The notes under the pieces: model-generated
Told to the model about the DNA's origin: nothing
Databases searched by the model: none
Seen by the model: only the letters and a program-made list of their open reading frames with translations
Translations under genes and position numbers: made by a program
In this document: one piece after another, positions 37,131 to 48,882 of the stretch
Layout of the letters: each line of letters starts with the position of its first letter
Numbering within the stretch: position 1 is the stretch's first letter
Assembly (NCBI GenBank): GCA_030068075.1
Contig: CM057827.1
Span: forward strand, 74,476,500 to 74,540,499
Direction: 5' to 3'
DNA length: 64,000 bases
Source: Paguma larvata
Lineage: Eukaryota > Chordata > Mammalia > Carnivora > Viverridae

Positions 37131-38664
37131 ATATTGACTATTCCTCATTTCTAACATATTCCATCTTGCTTTTAATCCACTCCTCTTCCCAGTTTCCTTC
37201 GTCAATTTTCTGATAAAAAATTAGGAATGAGAGGAAAGCATGATTAACAAATCAATTGTCACCTTGAGTCAGAGAGTGACTGATATATTAGCTGAGACTA
37301 AATTAAGACAGGCTGTAGACTGAGACTGAATAGAGACTAGGGTATGTGCAATTGGAGAGCCCACTAGAAAAACACTTGTCATGTGGACTCTAAAACAAAA
37401 CAGAAAAAGTGGTTTCCATCACATTTTATTATGATCACTGTCCGGGGTACCTCTCGTTCCCATGCACTTTTCATAACTACAAAGCCCTAAACTGGCCTCA
37501 ACATTAAATAAGAATGTCACACCACTAGGGATGCATGGCTCTCTCCAAACCTGTGTTTTGAAAGATTTCACCAGTTTCTGCTAAGGTGCATGTCTAAAGT
37601 GGCCACCAAGTCTGTAACATATTTTTGCAAACAAAATTCTCCATCCATTCATAAGAAGGTATTAAGGATCACACTCTTGGAATAGTGGGGATAGTACATT
37701 TTAATTCATCAGTGTCTCATCTTCCCTTGGGTGTCAACCTTTACGTCCACTGACATCCCCTCCCACACCCTATAATGTGCTTAGTACCACCTTCAGGGTA
37801 ACCTGTTGTGTGATATTATCCTTACTGTGAAATCTATTCAGATATTTTATCTTAAAGGCAATTTGTATTTTGTAATTTTGATTTATGATTATAAAATAAG
37901 AATATCAAACATTAATAAATCACATTTTAAGGAGGACATAGGAGCTTTCTTCTTGATCGTAAACCATAAAATACAAAAGATGACACTGGGGATTCAATCC
38001 TTTAATACATAGAACATTTATATGTTAAGTGGAAGGTGAGCAGAGAACAGTGTTAAATATGTCTCTGTGTCCAGATACATACCTTGATCATATCCTGTAA
38101 GAGACAGTAATTTCTAAACACAGTACTACTAAGGTTGATTATTTTAGGACTTGATGAGGTACTGGAGAAAGGTATAATGGCATCCTTCATTTCTACAGCT
38201 ACAATTCCAGACTTTCTCACACCAAGGAGCATCTGACTGAAGCCCTCAGTCATCCCAGACTGGAAAATGCATGGAGCCTGTCACTGTGTTCTACCCCCCA
38301 TTCTGGGTCTCTACCACTAGCATTAATCTCTCTCTATTCTCATTCACATGTAGTGATTATATTGTTACCTCTTGAACCAATAGTCTACAGTCTCAAGGTA
38401 CACATTTTCTATTACCAGAATCCTGAGGCCCAGAATAGGGGGACACGTAAGCTGCTTATCCAGGCAGGAAAGGACAGCTCCAACTCAGGAAAGAACTGAC
38501 AGGATGGATATGCATGGGGAAGTGATGAAGACACAGGGGAGGGAGTCAGGAAACACAGTAACTTATAGAAAAGTCCTAAGGCTTTGATGAGGAAAAGCAC
38601 ACGTCCACAGCATAATGAGATGAAAATTCTCATATATCTACATGAAGTCTATTTTCTCCAAATG
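37131..38664. other. Unassigned sequence upstream of the OR gene
   Basis: No repeat family or coding frame recognised. It could hold the OR upstream exon and promoter, but no convincing TATA box or O/E-homeodomain site pair was identified by eye. Confidence 0.35.
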
Positions 38665-38775
38665 GTCATCATTCACATGAAACTCATGAGACCCAGCAAA
38701 GTAAACGGAGTTTCCAAGATGCTCATGAGTGGCAGTCTGGGGAACAAAACTTAGGTCTCTTGATTCTAATTCCAA
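38665..38775 (-). repeat. Probable MIR SINE, minus strand
   Basis: ATGAAACTCATGAGACCCAGCAAAG, then GAGTTTCCAAGATGCTCATGAGTGGCAG, then GGGGAACAAAACTTAGGTCTC, follows the MIR core read in reverse (gaaactgaggcccag / cacagctagtaagtggcagag / gaacccaggtct). Confidence 0.6.
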
Positions 38776-39094
38776 AAAAAAAATCCTAGAGAAAACAATC
38801 AAGTAAGAGAAAGCAAAACAAAGTAGTCATATTTTTCTTGGTTAAAACCAAAGCTAACTAGAGACATTCATACATAATGTCCACTATTCTATAGCAAACT
38901 AACAATAATTAAGTACTCAAAGATTATTTGACTAGTACAATAGTAAATTATACCTGGGAAAGTGATTATTCATTGCTATTAATTTGTATACTGAGTCTTA
39001 GCATTTTAGTGGTTATGTAACTAGTCACTATAATGGTTAAAAAAAAAACTTAATACAATGTTTTTAGGAATTCCATCCTTTGGTCTTTCTAAAT

Positions 39095-39190
39095 TTTTTT
39101 AAAGAAATCCCTATACCCAGTGCAGGGCTAGAACACGTGACCTCGAGATCAACAGTCGCATGCTCTACCAACTGAGCCAGCCAGGCACCC
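39095..39190 (-). mobile_element. Short tRNA-Lys-type carnivore SINE, minus strand
   Basis: In complement: GGGTGCCTGGCTGGCTCAGTTGG, TAGAGCATGCGACTG, TCGAGGTCACGTGTTCTAGCCC. This is the short tRNA-like unit with box A and box B but no long body. The left side has a T-rich run. It is not a tRNA gene: the structure is degenerate and fused to a tail. Confidence 0.8.
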
Positions 39191-40674
39191 AGTCTGTCAA
39201 TATTTTATTATCCTTAAAGGTCAATTAAAACCTCAAATACTACTTGTAGCTTTTACTACAATTTTCCTTGATGCTGATTTATTCTTTAGCTAACTCCTGT
39301 AAGTCAAAGAAAATAGTTGAAAAAAATATGAATTGTACACATACAAATACAAATCTAGTGTATCATACAATACATGTCAGGTGAATACTAAGGTAAATAT
39401 GTGGTCTGTTGTTGCACGGGAAGGGAAATGTTATATAGACATTAAAAGGTAGATGGTATCTGGTATCAGCAAGGGCAGATGGAAGACAGATAGTTATCCT
39501 AAGAAGACAGATATTGATCTGGTCCTTAGGGAATTTTAATTGAATAAAAAAGATATGCAATATGTGGAAAACATCTTGAATGACATAATATGAAAGTAAC
39601 TTTTAATTGTAACGCTCATTATGAATGTATGTATAGTCCATATTATGAGAAGTTAAATTAATAACCCCAGAGTGTAGTAAAGCGATGTCCTTAGATAAGT
39701 GATCTTTACAAATTTTTATTCTCTCAATTCTTGTTTATCTTTTCCAATTATTTTAACAGACGCAAGGGAAATTTTTCATTTAAAAACTTGCACTAGCCAT
39801 GGCTAATAGTCTCCCCATGAGAAGGCATCTAAGGCTTTATAGCATAATTCTGGGTAGGGATCAGAGAGCATTTAATCTTCAAGCCTAGATACAGCACTCA
39901 ATTTATTTTCCTGAAGGCTATGGGATAATCTGAGATGCAGAAAAAAAATACATCAGAGAGAAAGGAAAAAGAATGAAGATTGAAAAGGTGGGGGAAAATT
40001 GGGAAAGGGGGAAACTAGGAAAGATCTATATGATAAAGAAACAAAAAAGAAACCATTAGGGAAAAAAAGAGAAAAAGATAAACAAGGTTCAAATGGTATT
40101 CAATATGGCAGCCGAGGTTACTGAGAACTCAGGTAAATTAAAGAGAACATTAATCTCTCACCTTTAATTCACTGACTCAGGTTTGCTCCTGACTGGGACA
40201 CTGGGATGCATTTAAGGAAGGCAGATACTTCTATTACCTGCCCTGTCAGGTTCACAGAGTTTCTGTGACAATCACACATGATAATGAATGGACAAGACTG
40301 CCTTTTATACAGTATAGTGACATACACAAGTAATTCACTGTAAAATATTTAACTGTTTTTAATGACTTGAGAAGTCGAGTGATATACTAACCAGAAGAAT
40401 GAGGCATACAGAACAACAGAAAACAAGCATGTGAAATTCTCCCACTGTGTGTTTCCTGTGTGTTCTACTATTCCAGGAGGGTGTTCTGTCCAGTCAGCTT
40501 CTGCTGCTGATGGTCACAGTAATTTCCAAATGTGCTATTCTTGTACATGGTGGACTTATTGCACAGCTATAGGCTCACAGTCAAAAGTCCAGAAATCATT
40601 TCCAAATTTTCATCTCTACATTCTTCAATCCTAAAAATACAAAAATTAACATTTTACCTTTCACACATCTTAGA
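39191..40674. other. Unassigned intergenic sequence
   Basis: No gene or repeat recognised. Confidence 0.35.
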
Positions 40675-40885
40675 TCAATGATCAGCAGCTTGGGCTTTGA
40701 AGGCAGACATCACCATTCACTTGCTATTGTGAGCATGTCAAAGTTAATTGACCTCTGTGAGGTCAGTATTCTCATTACTAATGTGGAGATAATAATACCT
40801 CCTTGCAGGGAGTTGTGAGAAAGATGATATAAATAAACTTACCTAATTCAGCAACTACCACTTAGTATGTCACAATAAATGTTAT
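40675..40885 (+). repeat. MIR SINE
   Basis: A clear MIR layout: CTTGGGCTTTGAAGGCAGAC, TTCACTTGCTATTGTGAGCATGTCAAAGTTAATTGACCTCTGTGAGG (core), ATTACTAATGTGGAGATAATAATACCTCC, GCAGGGAGTTGTGAGAAAGATGATATAAAT, CACTTAGTATGTCACAATAAATG. Confidence 0.85.
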
Positions 40886-41489
40886 CTATTATATACTAAA
40901 GAATTTCTACACCAGGGACTCCTAAGTACAGAAAATTATTCCGCAAATTCTGAAACTTCCATTATTCTAAAGCACTGACACTAGACCTGGTGTTAGGCAA
41001 ACTTTTCATATCCACACTTGCATTCAATCACTTAAGCTTTTTTCGCAAATAACAATGTTTCTCCTTAGCGGAAATACTAATAAAGACTGTCAAAGGGATG
41101 CAAGAAGAAGCTTGCCAGGCTGTGCCCCTTTCACATCTGCTGTTCCCGCAATCCAGTCATAAATTTCAATTTAAAACAAATATTTTTTTCTGACCACCAC
41201 AGATAACACTGGGCATTTCCTTTCTCCTTAGTGGTAAGAGGGAGAAGGGAATGGAGAAAGAGCCAAGGCAGGTGCTTTAAGAAATTTTTGAAGGCAGTGC
41301 CCATCCAGACTCAGATACGTGCTCGTCTGCCAGGAACACAGACATTTCTTTCACACTGCCTTTTTCATAAGGCATACAAAACTCTTTCATTGTTACCTCC
41401 ACTATAATTGTATGAGTGGAGAAGGCAGAGGTACTTCAGGCACATTATAGTCACATTCAAAACCAAAGTCTTAGGTATGTGATTCCTCA
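40886..41489. other. Unassigned intergenic sequence
   Basis: No gene or repeat recognised in this interval. Confidence 0.35.
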
Positions 41490-42700
41490 TTCTTCTTACT
41501 TATTCATTCTGTTAAAGTGGATTTCCTCACTATGTGCCAGACCTCAGGTGGACCAATGTTGTACAAAGTCAACAGTCTGTATACAAATATACATCAGGCA
41601 TTGCATGATTCATGTCACAGAAGTGAAACTGACCTTCTAATACATGAGGAGAGTGGGAAAAAGTAACTGTAGTGATGAGAAAAGGCAGCGTAGCAGATGT
41701 GGCATTTGTTAAGATTTAAGAATTGGTAAACAACACACAGACTCCAAAAAATTCACTTCAAACAGATGGTCAAATATGAAAACGAGGTAAGTTTGTGCTC
41801 ACTGGGTTAATGCTAAAGCATGCAGATGGTCTACAGAATAGATATTGGTTTTGCAGAATAGAAAAAATGAGGAATATGGTAGAGAGTCATTTGTGCCTCG
41901 CACTAGGAACTACAATAGATATTCAAGAATGATTAAGTGAGTGCACAGAGTCAATGAAGAAGACGGTACAAGGAATTGGTGATAAGGCCAATAATTAGGA
42001 AAGAAGCTCTATCTGTAAGTGTGATGGGTCATTTGGTGCAAAGAAACAAGGGAGGGAGAAGTCCTCTAAAGAGAATACTCAAATAAAGCAGGTCTTGGGG
42101 GGCAAAATACAGTTGTATGAAAACTATAAGCTTTCAGCTTTAAGATCGTCAAAGCAAAAATAAAAATATTAAGAAATACACAAAAAAGAATTGTTGCCAA
42201 TTAAAGCTGGAGTGAACATGAAGAGTGACATCAAAGATGACACCAAGATTCGAGCATGAATAGATAGGACAATGGCAGTTTCATTTTAAAACTAAGGAAA
42301 TTGGACACAGAATTTGTAGGGAAGGAGAAAATAGATGACTGTATTTATATTAAACAATCAGAGTTTCAGATACTAGTGAGATGTCCAGGTGGAAATATGA
42401 GTCAGGGCATATGGGAAAAATATACGTTCAAAATGTAACTGTATAGCAATCCATATGAGTAATGACTCAAGTTACAAGCTGAAAAGGTCCCTGAAGGAAA
42501 GAGGAAGGAGGTAAAAAAAAAAAAAAAGGAAAAAGGAAAGAAAAGTGAAGACCCAACCATCTAGAAAGTCGTACTGATAATGGGAAAGGAGACAAGGGAG
42601 TCAACAAATTAGACAAAACAATCACAGAGGTCAGAGGACAATCAGCAGTGAGCCAGAGAAGCCAAAATTGAAGAGCAAGTCAAAAGGGTGAAACCAGAAG
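41490..42700 (-). repeat. LINE-2 3' region, minus strand, diverged
   Basis: Starts with TATTCATTCTGTTAAAGTGG and CTATGTGCCAGACC (the L2 3' end in reverse). Further right come TGACATCAAAGATGACACCAAGATTCGAGC, CAGATACTAGTGAGATGTCCAGGTGGAAATATGAGTCAGG and other blocks in the L2 order read in reverse. Intermediate parts are poorly conserved, so this may be two pieces. Confidence 0.55.
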
Positions 42701-45118
42701 AAAAGGGAAGGAGTAATTTTATGACAGTGAAGAAAATTTGATGATAGAGTAAAAATATATGGAAGAAAATTGAGATACCAATTTACATAAGTTTTTTTGC
42801 TTTGTAAATGGGCAGTTTGGTTTATTATAGGCACACATTGTAAATATCAAATGGGTTCATTCATGAATAAATAATAAAATGAATGAGAAAGAACTGCCAA
42901 AGAATGGATGAATGACATGTCTCCATTAGGGGCTGGATGACAATGTGTTTAGAGAACCTGCATGCAACCTTCTTTTGACACACACCCTCAATATTCAGCA
43001 CCTTGAAACCAATCAGAGCCATGACCATTAGGATGAGGGAGGAGCGGTGGAATGGCAGGTGAGGGAGAAGCTTACAGTGGGATGGAGTTTCTAGGCACTG
43101 AACAGATGGGCCACGTGGCTAAGCTGACCATAAATTGCAGGCCATAAGGGAAGTCACAGAGACTGAAAAATTAACTAAAAACTATACAAAATAATACAAC
43201 ACAAGCTCAAACAGTTGGGAACTTGAAAAGATTAATACTCATATGATAAACTCTGAGTCTTCTGTGATATTTTTCTACAGCTTTATTCTTACTCTTTGAG
43301 TACTAGACGCATACTTTCCCCTACTCCTGCCCTCAGCTGCCCATACACAGTGACTGTCCCTCATGGGTCTGATTCCTGCTCCATCCTCCTTCTCTAGGAT
43401 GCCGGCAGCAACTTGTCCCATAGAGGCTGACATCACTGATGAGTGGAGGAAAACACTTTTTGCATTCCTGCAACAGAGAAACCTTAGCTTGCTGATTTAC
43501 TCACTATAGATTTTCCTTCTGTCCCTCCCACTTACCTGCTTTGCCAAGAAAATTGAAAGAATAGTATCATGAAAGATTCAGATACATTATAGCTCCCCAA
43601 AATCAAAGGGATCCTATACAGGATCATTAAAGACACTCACAAGGAGCTATATAAAACAGGCAGAGTGGCAGCTAACTGTATCCCCAGGAGGCAGTGACCA
43701 AGTGATGCTGCAGAGATCTGGGATTGCCAACCTGAAATTACTTGGCCTGGGGAATTATTGCCTATGCATATTTTGGTTTTCCCAAAAACAAGCCAAGCCA
43801 AAAAGCTAACAGTGTTAATAAGAAAAAAATGAGACGCATTTCGTTTTCTAACAAACAGGTCTTTTCCATTTTTTAGAGTGGCTTTAAATCTTTGTCCTAT
43901 GATGCCTAAAGGTGAATTCCTGAGCAACTTTAAAAAACTGTGCTTCACAATTTTTAATCACTTAGTCATTTCTATGTTGACTAACATAATAATATTCAAA
44001 TTAAACACAGAATATATCGATAAGTATGAAGAATAATACATGGAGATAAAACCATATTATATTGTATGAGAGGAGTAGAGAGAATATATAATGAGATTTA
44101 AATTGATTTCAAATATAAAACTTTCATACATACGCTATTGAATCCTCACAACCACACTAATCTCAAATTATTTTTCACCTAAAATTTACAGATATTAGAA
44201 GTCTGGTGAATATATGAATTTAGGACTGTCCAAAATTTTCTTCTATTTCTCCTACAACTAACTTCCTTAAATTACAGAAAAGTCACTATTCCCCAAATTA
44301 TTCATGAAGCACATAAGATCTTGAATCCAAATTTTAAGCAGGTACAACAGCAAAAATGAAACTAGATTAACCTTATTTATGTAAATAAATGTAGACTTCC
44401 AGACTAAGAGTCCAAATTTGAGATGCTTCATCTTTCCTCTTCCTTTATACCAGAAAAAACAAAACTGTAAATGCCATCCTTAGGCTAGGAAATAGATCTA
44501 CAATTCTAAAACATGACACATGAATAAAAAAAAGAAAAACTTATGTGTAATAAAAATTGAAACAGGACAAGAGTGCTGTCTCCTAAAAATCGGGTCTCCT
44601 AAACTCTTGAGCTAGTCACTAAACTCAGCAATCTCAAAAAGAGTTGGATACACTTTGGGGGAAAAAACAAACAAACAAACAAACAAACAAACACTGATCT
44701 TTCCTTTGAAGAGAAACGGAAATCTGTGAACCCTCACTCCAAAGAGTAATCAAGGAAAGGAACTTAAAGAGAAAGACACAGATACTGCACTTTGGTATAA
44801 GTAGGCCATTTGTGGCAGAATGAAAGTAAACTCAAGGCAAGAGGAGGGGAGGAAGTAGCCCAACACCTGACTATCCCGTTATGTAATGAAAAGGATAAAT
44901 CATAAGACACATGACCAAAATTAACAAATAAGGCTGCTCTGGGCTAAGTAGTTAGCCCAGGAATCCAGGAGAGAATCATCCCAAGATGTGAGAGGTGATT
45001 TGGAGACAACATTCCAAACTCGGATGCCTTCTATCATATCCATTAAAACCCTTAGTTTCTCCTCCACAGTATTCTTTCACATTTCTAGCATATTCAATTA
45101 GTATATGAGATTAACAAT
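42701..45118. other. Unassigned intergenic sequence
   Basis: No gene or dispersed repeat recognised. There is an (AAAC)n run near 44664-44693. The 103-codon minus frame at 43637-43948 has no recognisable motif or neighbour support. Confidence 0.35.
44664..44693. repeat. (AAAC)n simple repeat
   Basis: Seven consecutive AAAC units within an A-rich stretch. Confidence 0.9.
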
Positions 45119-45228
45119 TGGGTGCCTTACTGGCTCAGTCTGTAGAGCATGTGACTGATAATATCAGGGTTGTAAGTCTGAGCTCTACGTTGGGTGTAGA
45201 GATTACTTAAATATAAAATATTTAAAAA
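45119..45228 (+). mobile_element. Short tRNA-Lys-type carnivore SINE
   Basis: GGGTGCCTTACTGGCTCAGTCTGTAGAGCATGTGACTG (box A), then GGTTGTAAGTCTGAGCTC (box B region), GTTGGGTGTAGAGATTACTTAAAT and an A-rich tail. It is the same short type as 39095-39190, in the other orientation. Confidence 0.85.
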
Positions 45229-45294
45229 GGAATAAATTATATAATAATTTTATTATAAAATAAAGGAGGTGATGACCTATATGAAAATAATTCA

Positions 45295-45412
45295 GGGACG
45301 CCTGGGTGGCTCAGTTGGGTAAGTGTCCTTCTCTTAATTTCGGCTCGGGCCACATGTGGAGCCTGCTTAGGATTCTTGCTACCTCTCTCAAAATAAATAA
45401 ACTTTTAAAAAA
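45295..45412 (+). mobile_element. Carnivore SINE with internal deletion
   Basis: Head GGGACGCCTGGGTGGCTCAGTTGGG, then CTTAATTTCGGCTCGGGCCACATG runs directly into GGAGCCTGCTTAGGATTC and CAAAATAAATAAACTTTTAAAAAAAAC. The box B half and the core are deleted. Confidence 0.85.
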
Positions 45413-45479
45413 AACTTCAAGAAGAAAGAAAAGGGAAAATGACAAAGGTATATACAATTACATAGTAGAAAGTTATATA

Positions 45480-45865
45480 CCAACAACATGGATGGAATTA
45501 GAGTGTATTATGCTAAGCAAAATAAGTCAGAGAAATAAAAATACCATATTATTTCACTCTTATGTGCAATTTAAGAAACAAAACAGATGAACATAGGGGA
45601 AGGGAAAGAAAAATAAGATGAAAACAGAGAGGGAGGCAAGCCATAAGAGACCCTTAAGTACAGAGAACAATCTGAGGGTTGCTGGAGGGGAGTGGATGGG
45701 GAGATGGGTTAAATGGGGTGATAGATATTGAGGAGGGCCCTTGTTGGGATGACCACTGGGTCTTATTTGTAAAGGATGAATCACTAAACTCTACTCCTAA
45801 AACCAATACTATACTATGTTAACTAACTTGAATTTAAATATAATCTTGGTAGAGAAAAAAATAAA
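45480..45865 (+). mobile_element. LINE-1 3' end, 5'-truncated
   Basis: The last codons of ORF2 (ACCAACAACATGGATGGAATTAGAG, TGCTAAGCAAAATAAGTCAG) are followed by a 3' UTR (GGAACAGAGAGG-like purine tract, GAGGAGGGCCCTTGTTGGGATGACCACTGGGT, AATACTATACTATGTTAACTAACTTGAATTTAAAT) and an A-rich end. Confidence 0.85.
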
Positions 45866-46407
45866 AAACATAGATTAAAATAAGATCTAAGAAATGAAAA
45901 ATTAGTGATCCTTAGCATTCGATATAATCGGTAAAGAAAAAACTTCAAAAGAAAACCTCTCTTAAATGAAAAAAGCATTGAACCTACAGTCTAAAGAGCC
46001 GGGCAGGACCCAGAGGAAACAATGCTATTGCATGGGCCACATCAAGGTCTATCCAATTGAAGTTACCAAACTCCACATGCACAAAACAAGCAGCCTACAA
46101 AATAAAAAAACAAACAAACACCTTAGGAAACAGAGTTCCCATGAGGTCTTATTAAAGAAAACCATTAAAGAATAAGCTCCACTAATCAAAAAGTGAATAG
46201 ACATATTGAATTATAAAGCCTAATATTAAAGAATTCTGGGGACCAGGATTAAACAACAAATTACATATGTTACAAACCAACACACTTTTAAAGAATAATT
46301 ATCTTAAACAAAAATTAAAAAAAATTTTTCTACTGAAAAGCTCTGTTTTTCCTCACCTTTCACAGTGGAAGAAAATCAACGGATTATTTTAAGGGTACTT
46401 AACTAAG

Positions 46408-47947
46408 GGGTGGGCCAACATGGCAGAAAAGAAGTAATACCCGCTGCTGGTCTCTGGCGACTCTTAATCTGAGAGGGACTGAGACCGAGAAACTCTCAAT
46501 CCCAGGGATCTGCAGGAAGAGGAGTTGGAGACTACAGGAAAGAAAACGCAAAAACCAGAGCATCTGGGGACACTGAGTGAGTGCAATCTGGGAGAAAGAA
46601 AGAGAGCCGCGGAGGTGCGGACTGCAGGGATTGGGCCCCAGGCCCTGGGCCCCTTCCTCCGAGAGACAAGGGGAAGAGAAAGAGCAGCGGGGAAAGTACC
46701 TCGAACATGGGCGGAGAGGGAGCTTATCATCCAGTCCCTATCCGCAAGGCTTTTTTGAGAGAGGGTTGTTGCTCACGGCGGAGCTGGCGGAGCTGGCAGA
46801 GCTTTCTTCACTCCAGAGCCAGCGACGCCGTCCCAGCCCCTGACACGGAGAGGTGCACACCATCACTAGTTTGGTGCTGAGTCAGGGGCATAATTGGGTC
46901 TCGCGACCACCCAGCAGGTCGTGCTGCCCCTGCACCCTGACCAAGTCAAGGACGGACACAGAGGAGGGTTCGGAGACTCCAGGTCCGTGAAGAGAGGCTA
47001 GGGGGACGCCATTGTAGTCGCACCGGTGCTGAGTCAGAGACTCAATTTACATAAGGCGTGGCGCGGTCAGAGCAAGTGAAAGGAACTCAGATGAGCTTGG
47101 GCGGCGCGAACGCCCAGCAATTTGAACTGTGCTGGTAACCTGGATGGAGTTGAGGATGGAAACTGAGGAGTGATCTGAGACTGTGGGTCTGTGAGGAGTG
47201 ATCTGAAACTGTCGGGGCCAGGAGGGCACTTGCGGTCCCGCATTCCCACAAAGCCAAACCCTAGGACTCCACCCACCAGCAGTGGAGGTGGGACCAGCCT
47301 ACACCAGGCCACGCCCCTCCTCATATGTGAGATGCCCTTTTGCAGGAGAGGCAGCAGCGGAGACACAACTACTGCAGAATTGCCTGGATTAACTCTAGGT
47401 CAATTCTTCGGTTTTAGATATATTCTTCCTCTTCTTCTTCCTATCTCTCCCCACCTCTAAACCTGTCACCAGGGGGTTTTAGCTTGCTTAAACAGACATT
47501 TAACCCACTCTCTCAATGCATGTTCTACACCTCCCTCTTTAATTTCATTTCTCTCTCTATGGAACAGTCAGACCACATAGTGCATCTGGGCAAAATCTAA
47601 CTTCATTTCTCTTTCCTTGCAATCTTCCTTATTCTGGTTTCTCTCTTGCTGGATCAAGTCTTCTAATCTCTCTACCTGGTCAAAGTTCAATTTCTTCTTC
47701 TCCCAACACCTGTCACTACTCTATGTATGCTCTGCCATCAGCAGAGCACACATCCCATCATTATCATGTAACTGGTACGTCAGGTTGCATGCCTCCAGAG
47801 TGTCATTTGTTAATCTTTTTTATGTTGTGATTTGTTTGTCTGTATTATTGGTCAGTAAGGTTGAGAGTTTGTGTTTCCTGTCTGTCGGTCTGACCCTTTT
47901 CCTTTCCAGGGAGAAATAGGAAATAAACCAATACACACATTGCCAAA
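46408..47947 (+). promoter_or_regulatory. L1 5' UTR with CpG-rich internal promoter region
   Basis: In L1 the 5' UTR carries the internal Pol II promoter. Here 46580-47120 is rich in CG dinucleotides (GAGAGCCGCGGAGGTGCGG, GGGCGGCGCGAACGCCCAGC), in strong contrast to the AT-rich surroundings. The remainder (about 47400-47947) is pyrimidine-rich. No individual transcription factor site is claimed. Confidence 0.75.
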
Positions 47948-48836
47948 ATGACCAAACGGAAGAACTCCCCTCAAAAGACTGTACAGGAAATAGTGACAGC
48001 ACAAGAAATGATGAAAGCAGACATAAGCAACTTAACAGAATAAGAATACAGAATGATAAACATAAAACTACTTGCAGGGCTTGAAAAAAGCATAGAAGAA
48101 AGCAGGGGGACCCTAGAGGCAGAGATCAAGGTCCTAAAAAACGATCTATAGGAATTAAAAAATGCTTTAAATGCAAAACAAATTGGAGGCGGCCATAGCG
48201 CGGATTGCAGAGGCAGAAGAGAGAACAGGGGAATTAGAAGATAAAATTACAGAAAAGGAGGACGCAGACAAAAAGAGAGAGAAACTGATTCAGGAACAGA
48301 AAAGGAGAATTCAAGAGCTAAGCGATGCAATAAAACGGAATAACATCCATATTATAGGAATTCCAGAGGAAAAAGAGAGAGAGAAAGGAATCGAAGGGGT
48401 ACTTGAACAAATCATAGATGAGAACTTCCCCAACATGAAGAAGGAAATGGGCATTGAAGTCCAAGAGGCACAGAGAACTCCCCTCAGACGTAACCCAAAT
48501 AGGCCCTCAGCAAGACACATCATAGTGAAGCTGGGAAAATACAAAGATAAAGAGAGAATCCTGAAAGCAGCTAGGGATAAATAGGTCTTGACTTACAAAG
48601 GCAGACACATTAGGGTAGTAGCAGACTTATCCACAGAAACTTGGCAAGCCAGAAAGGAATGGCAGGAAATCTTCAATGTGATGAACAGGAAGGACATGCT
48701 GCCAAGAATCCTTTACCCGGCCACCCTGTCATTCACAATGGATGGAGAGATAAAGGTCTTCCCAAACAAACAAAAACTGAAGGAATACATCACAAATAAA
48801 CCAATCTTACAAGAGATCCTGAGGGAGACTCTATGA
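47948..48836 (+). pseudogene. L1 ORF1 (RNA-binding protein), broken
   Basis: The start MTKRKNSPQKT is at 47948. In-frame TAA at 48041-48043 and TAG at 48149-48151 interrupt the N-terminal coiled-coil region, and a small deletion near 48170 shifts the frame. The longest open piece (48171-48581) holds the end of the coiled coil (EERTGELEDKITEKED), the RRM-like domain (NNIHIIGIPEE, then ARHIIVKLGKYKDKERIL) and stops at TAG 48582-48584. The C-terminal domain follows in the same frame to TGA 48834-48836. Comparison with the 15.9-kb copy shows each break. Confidence 0.9.
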
Positions 48837-48882
48837 AGGAAGGTTGCAAGGAACGCAGAGCACCAGAGACATCCTTACAAAC

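Noticed and set aside
39095..45412. Possible tRNA genes
   Set aside because: The box A and box B matches are the heads of carnivore tRNA-Lys SINEs, fused to SINE bodies or A-rich tails and too degenerate for a tRNA.
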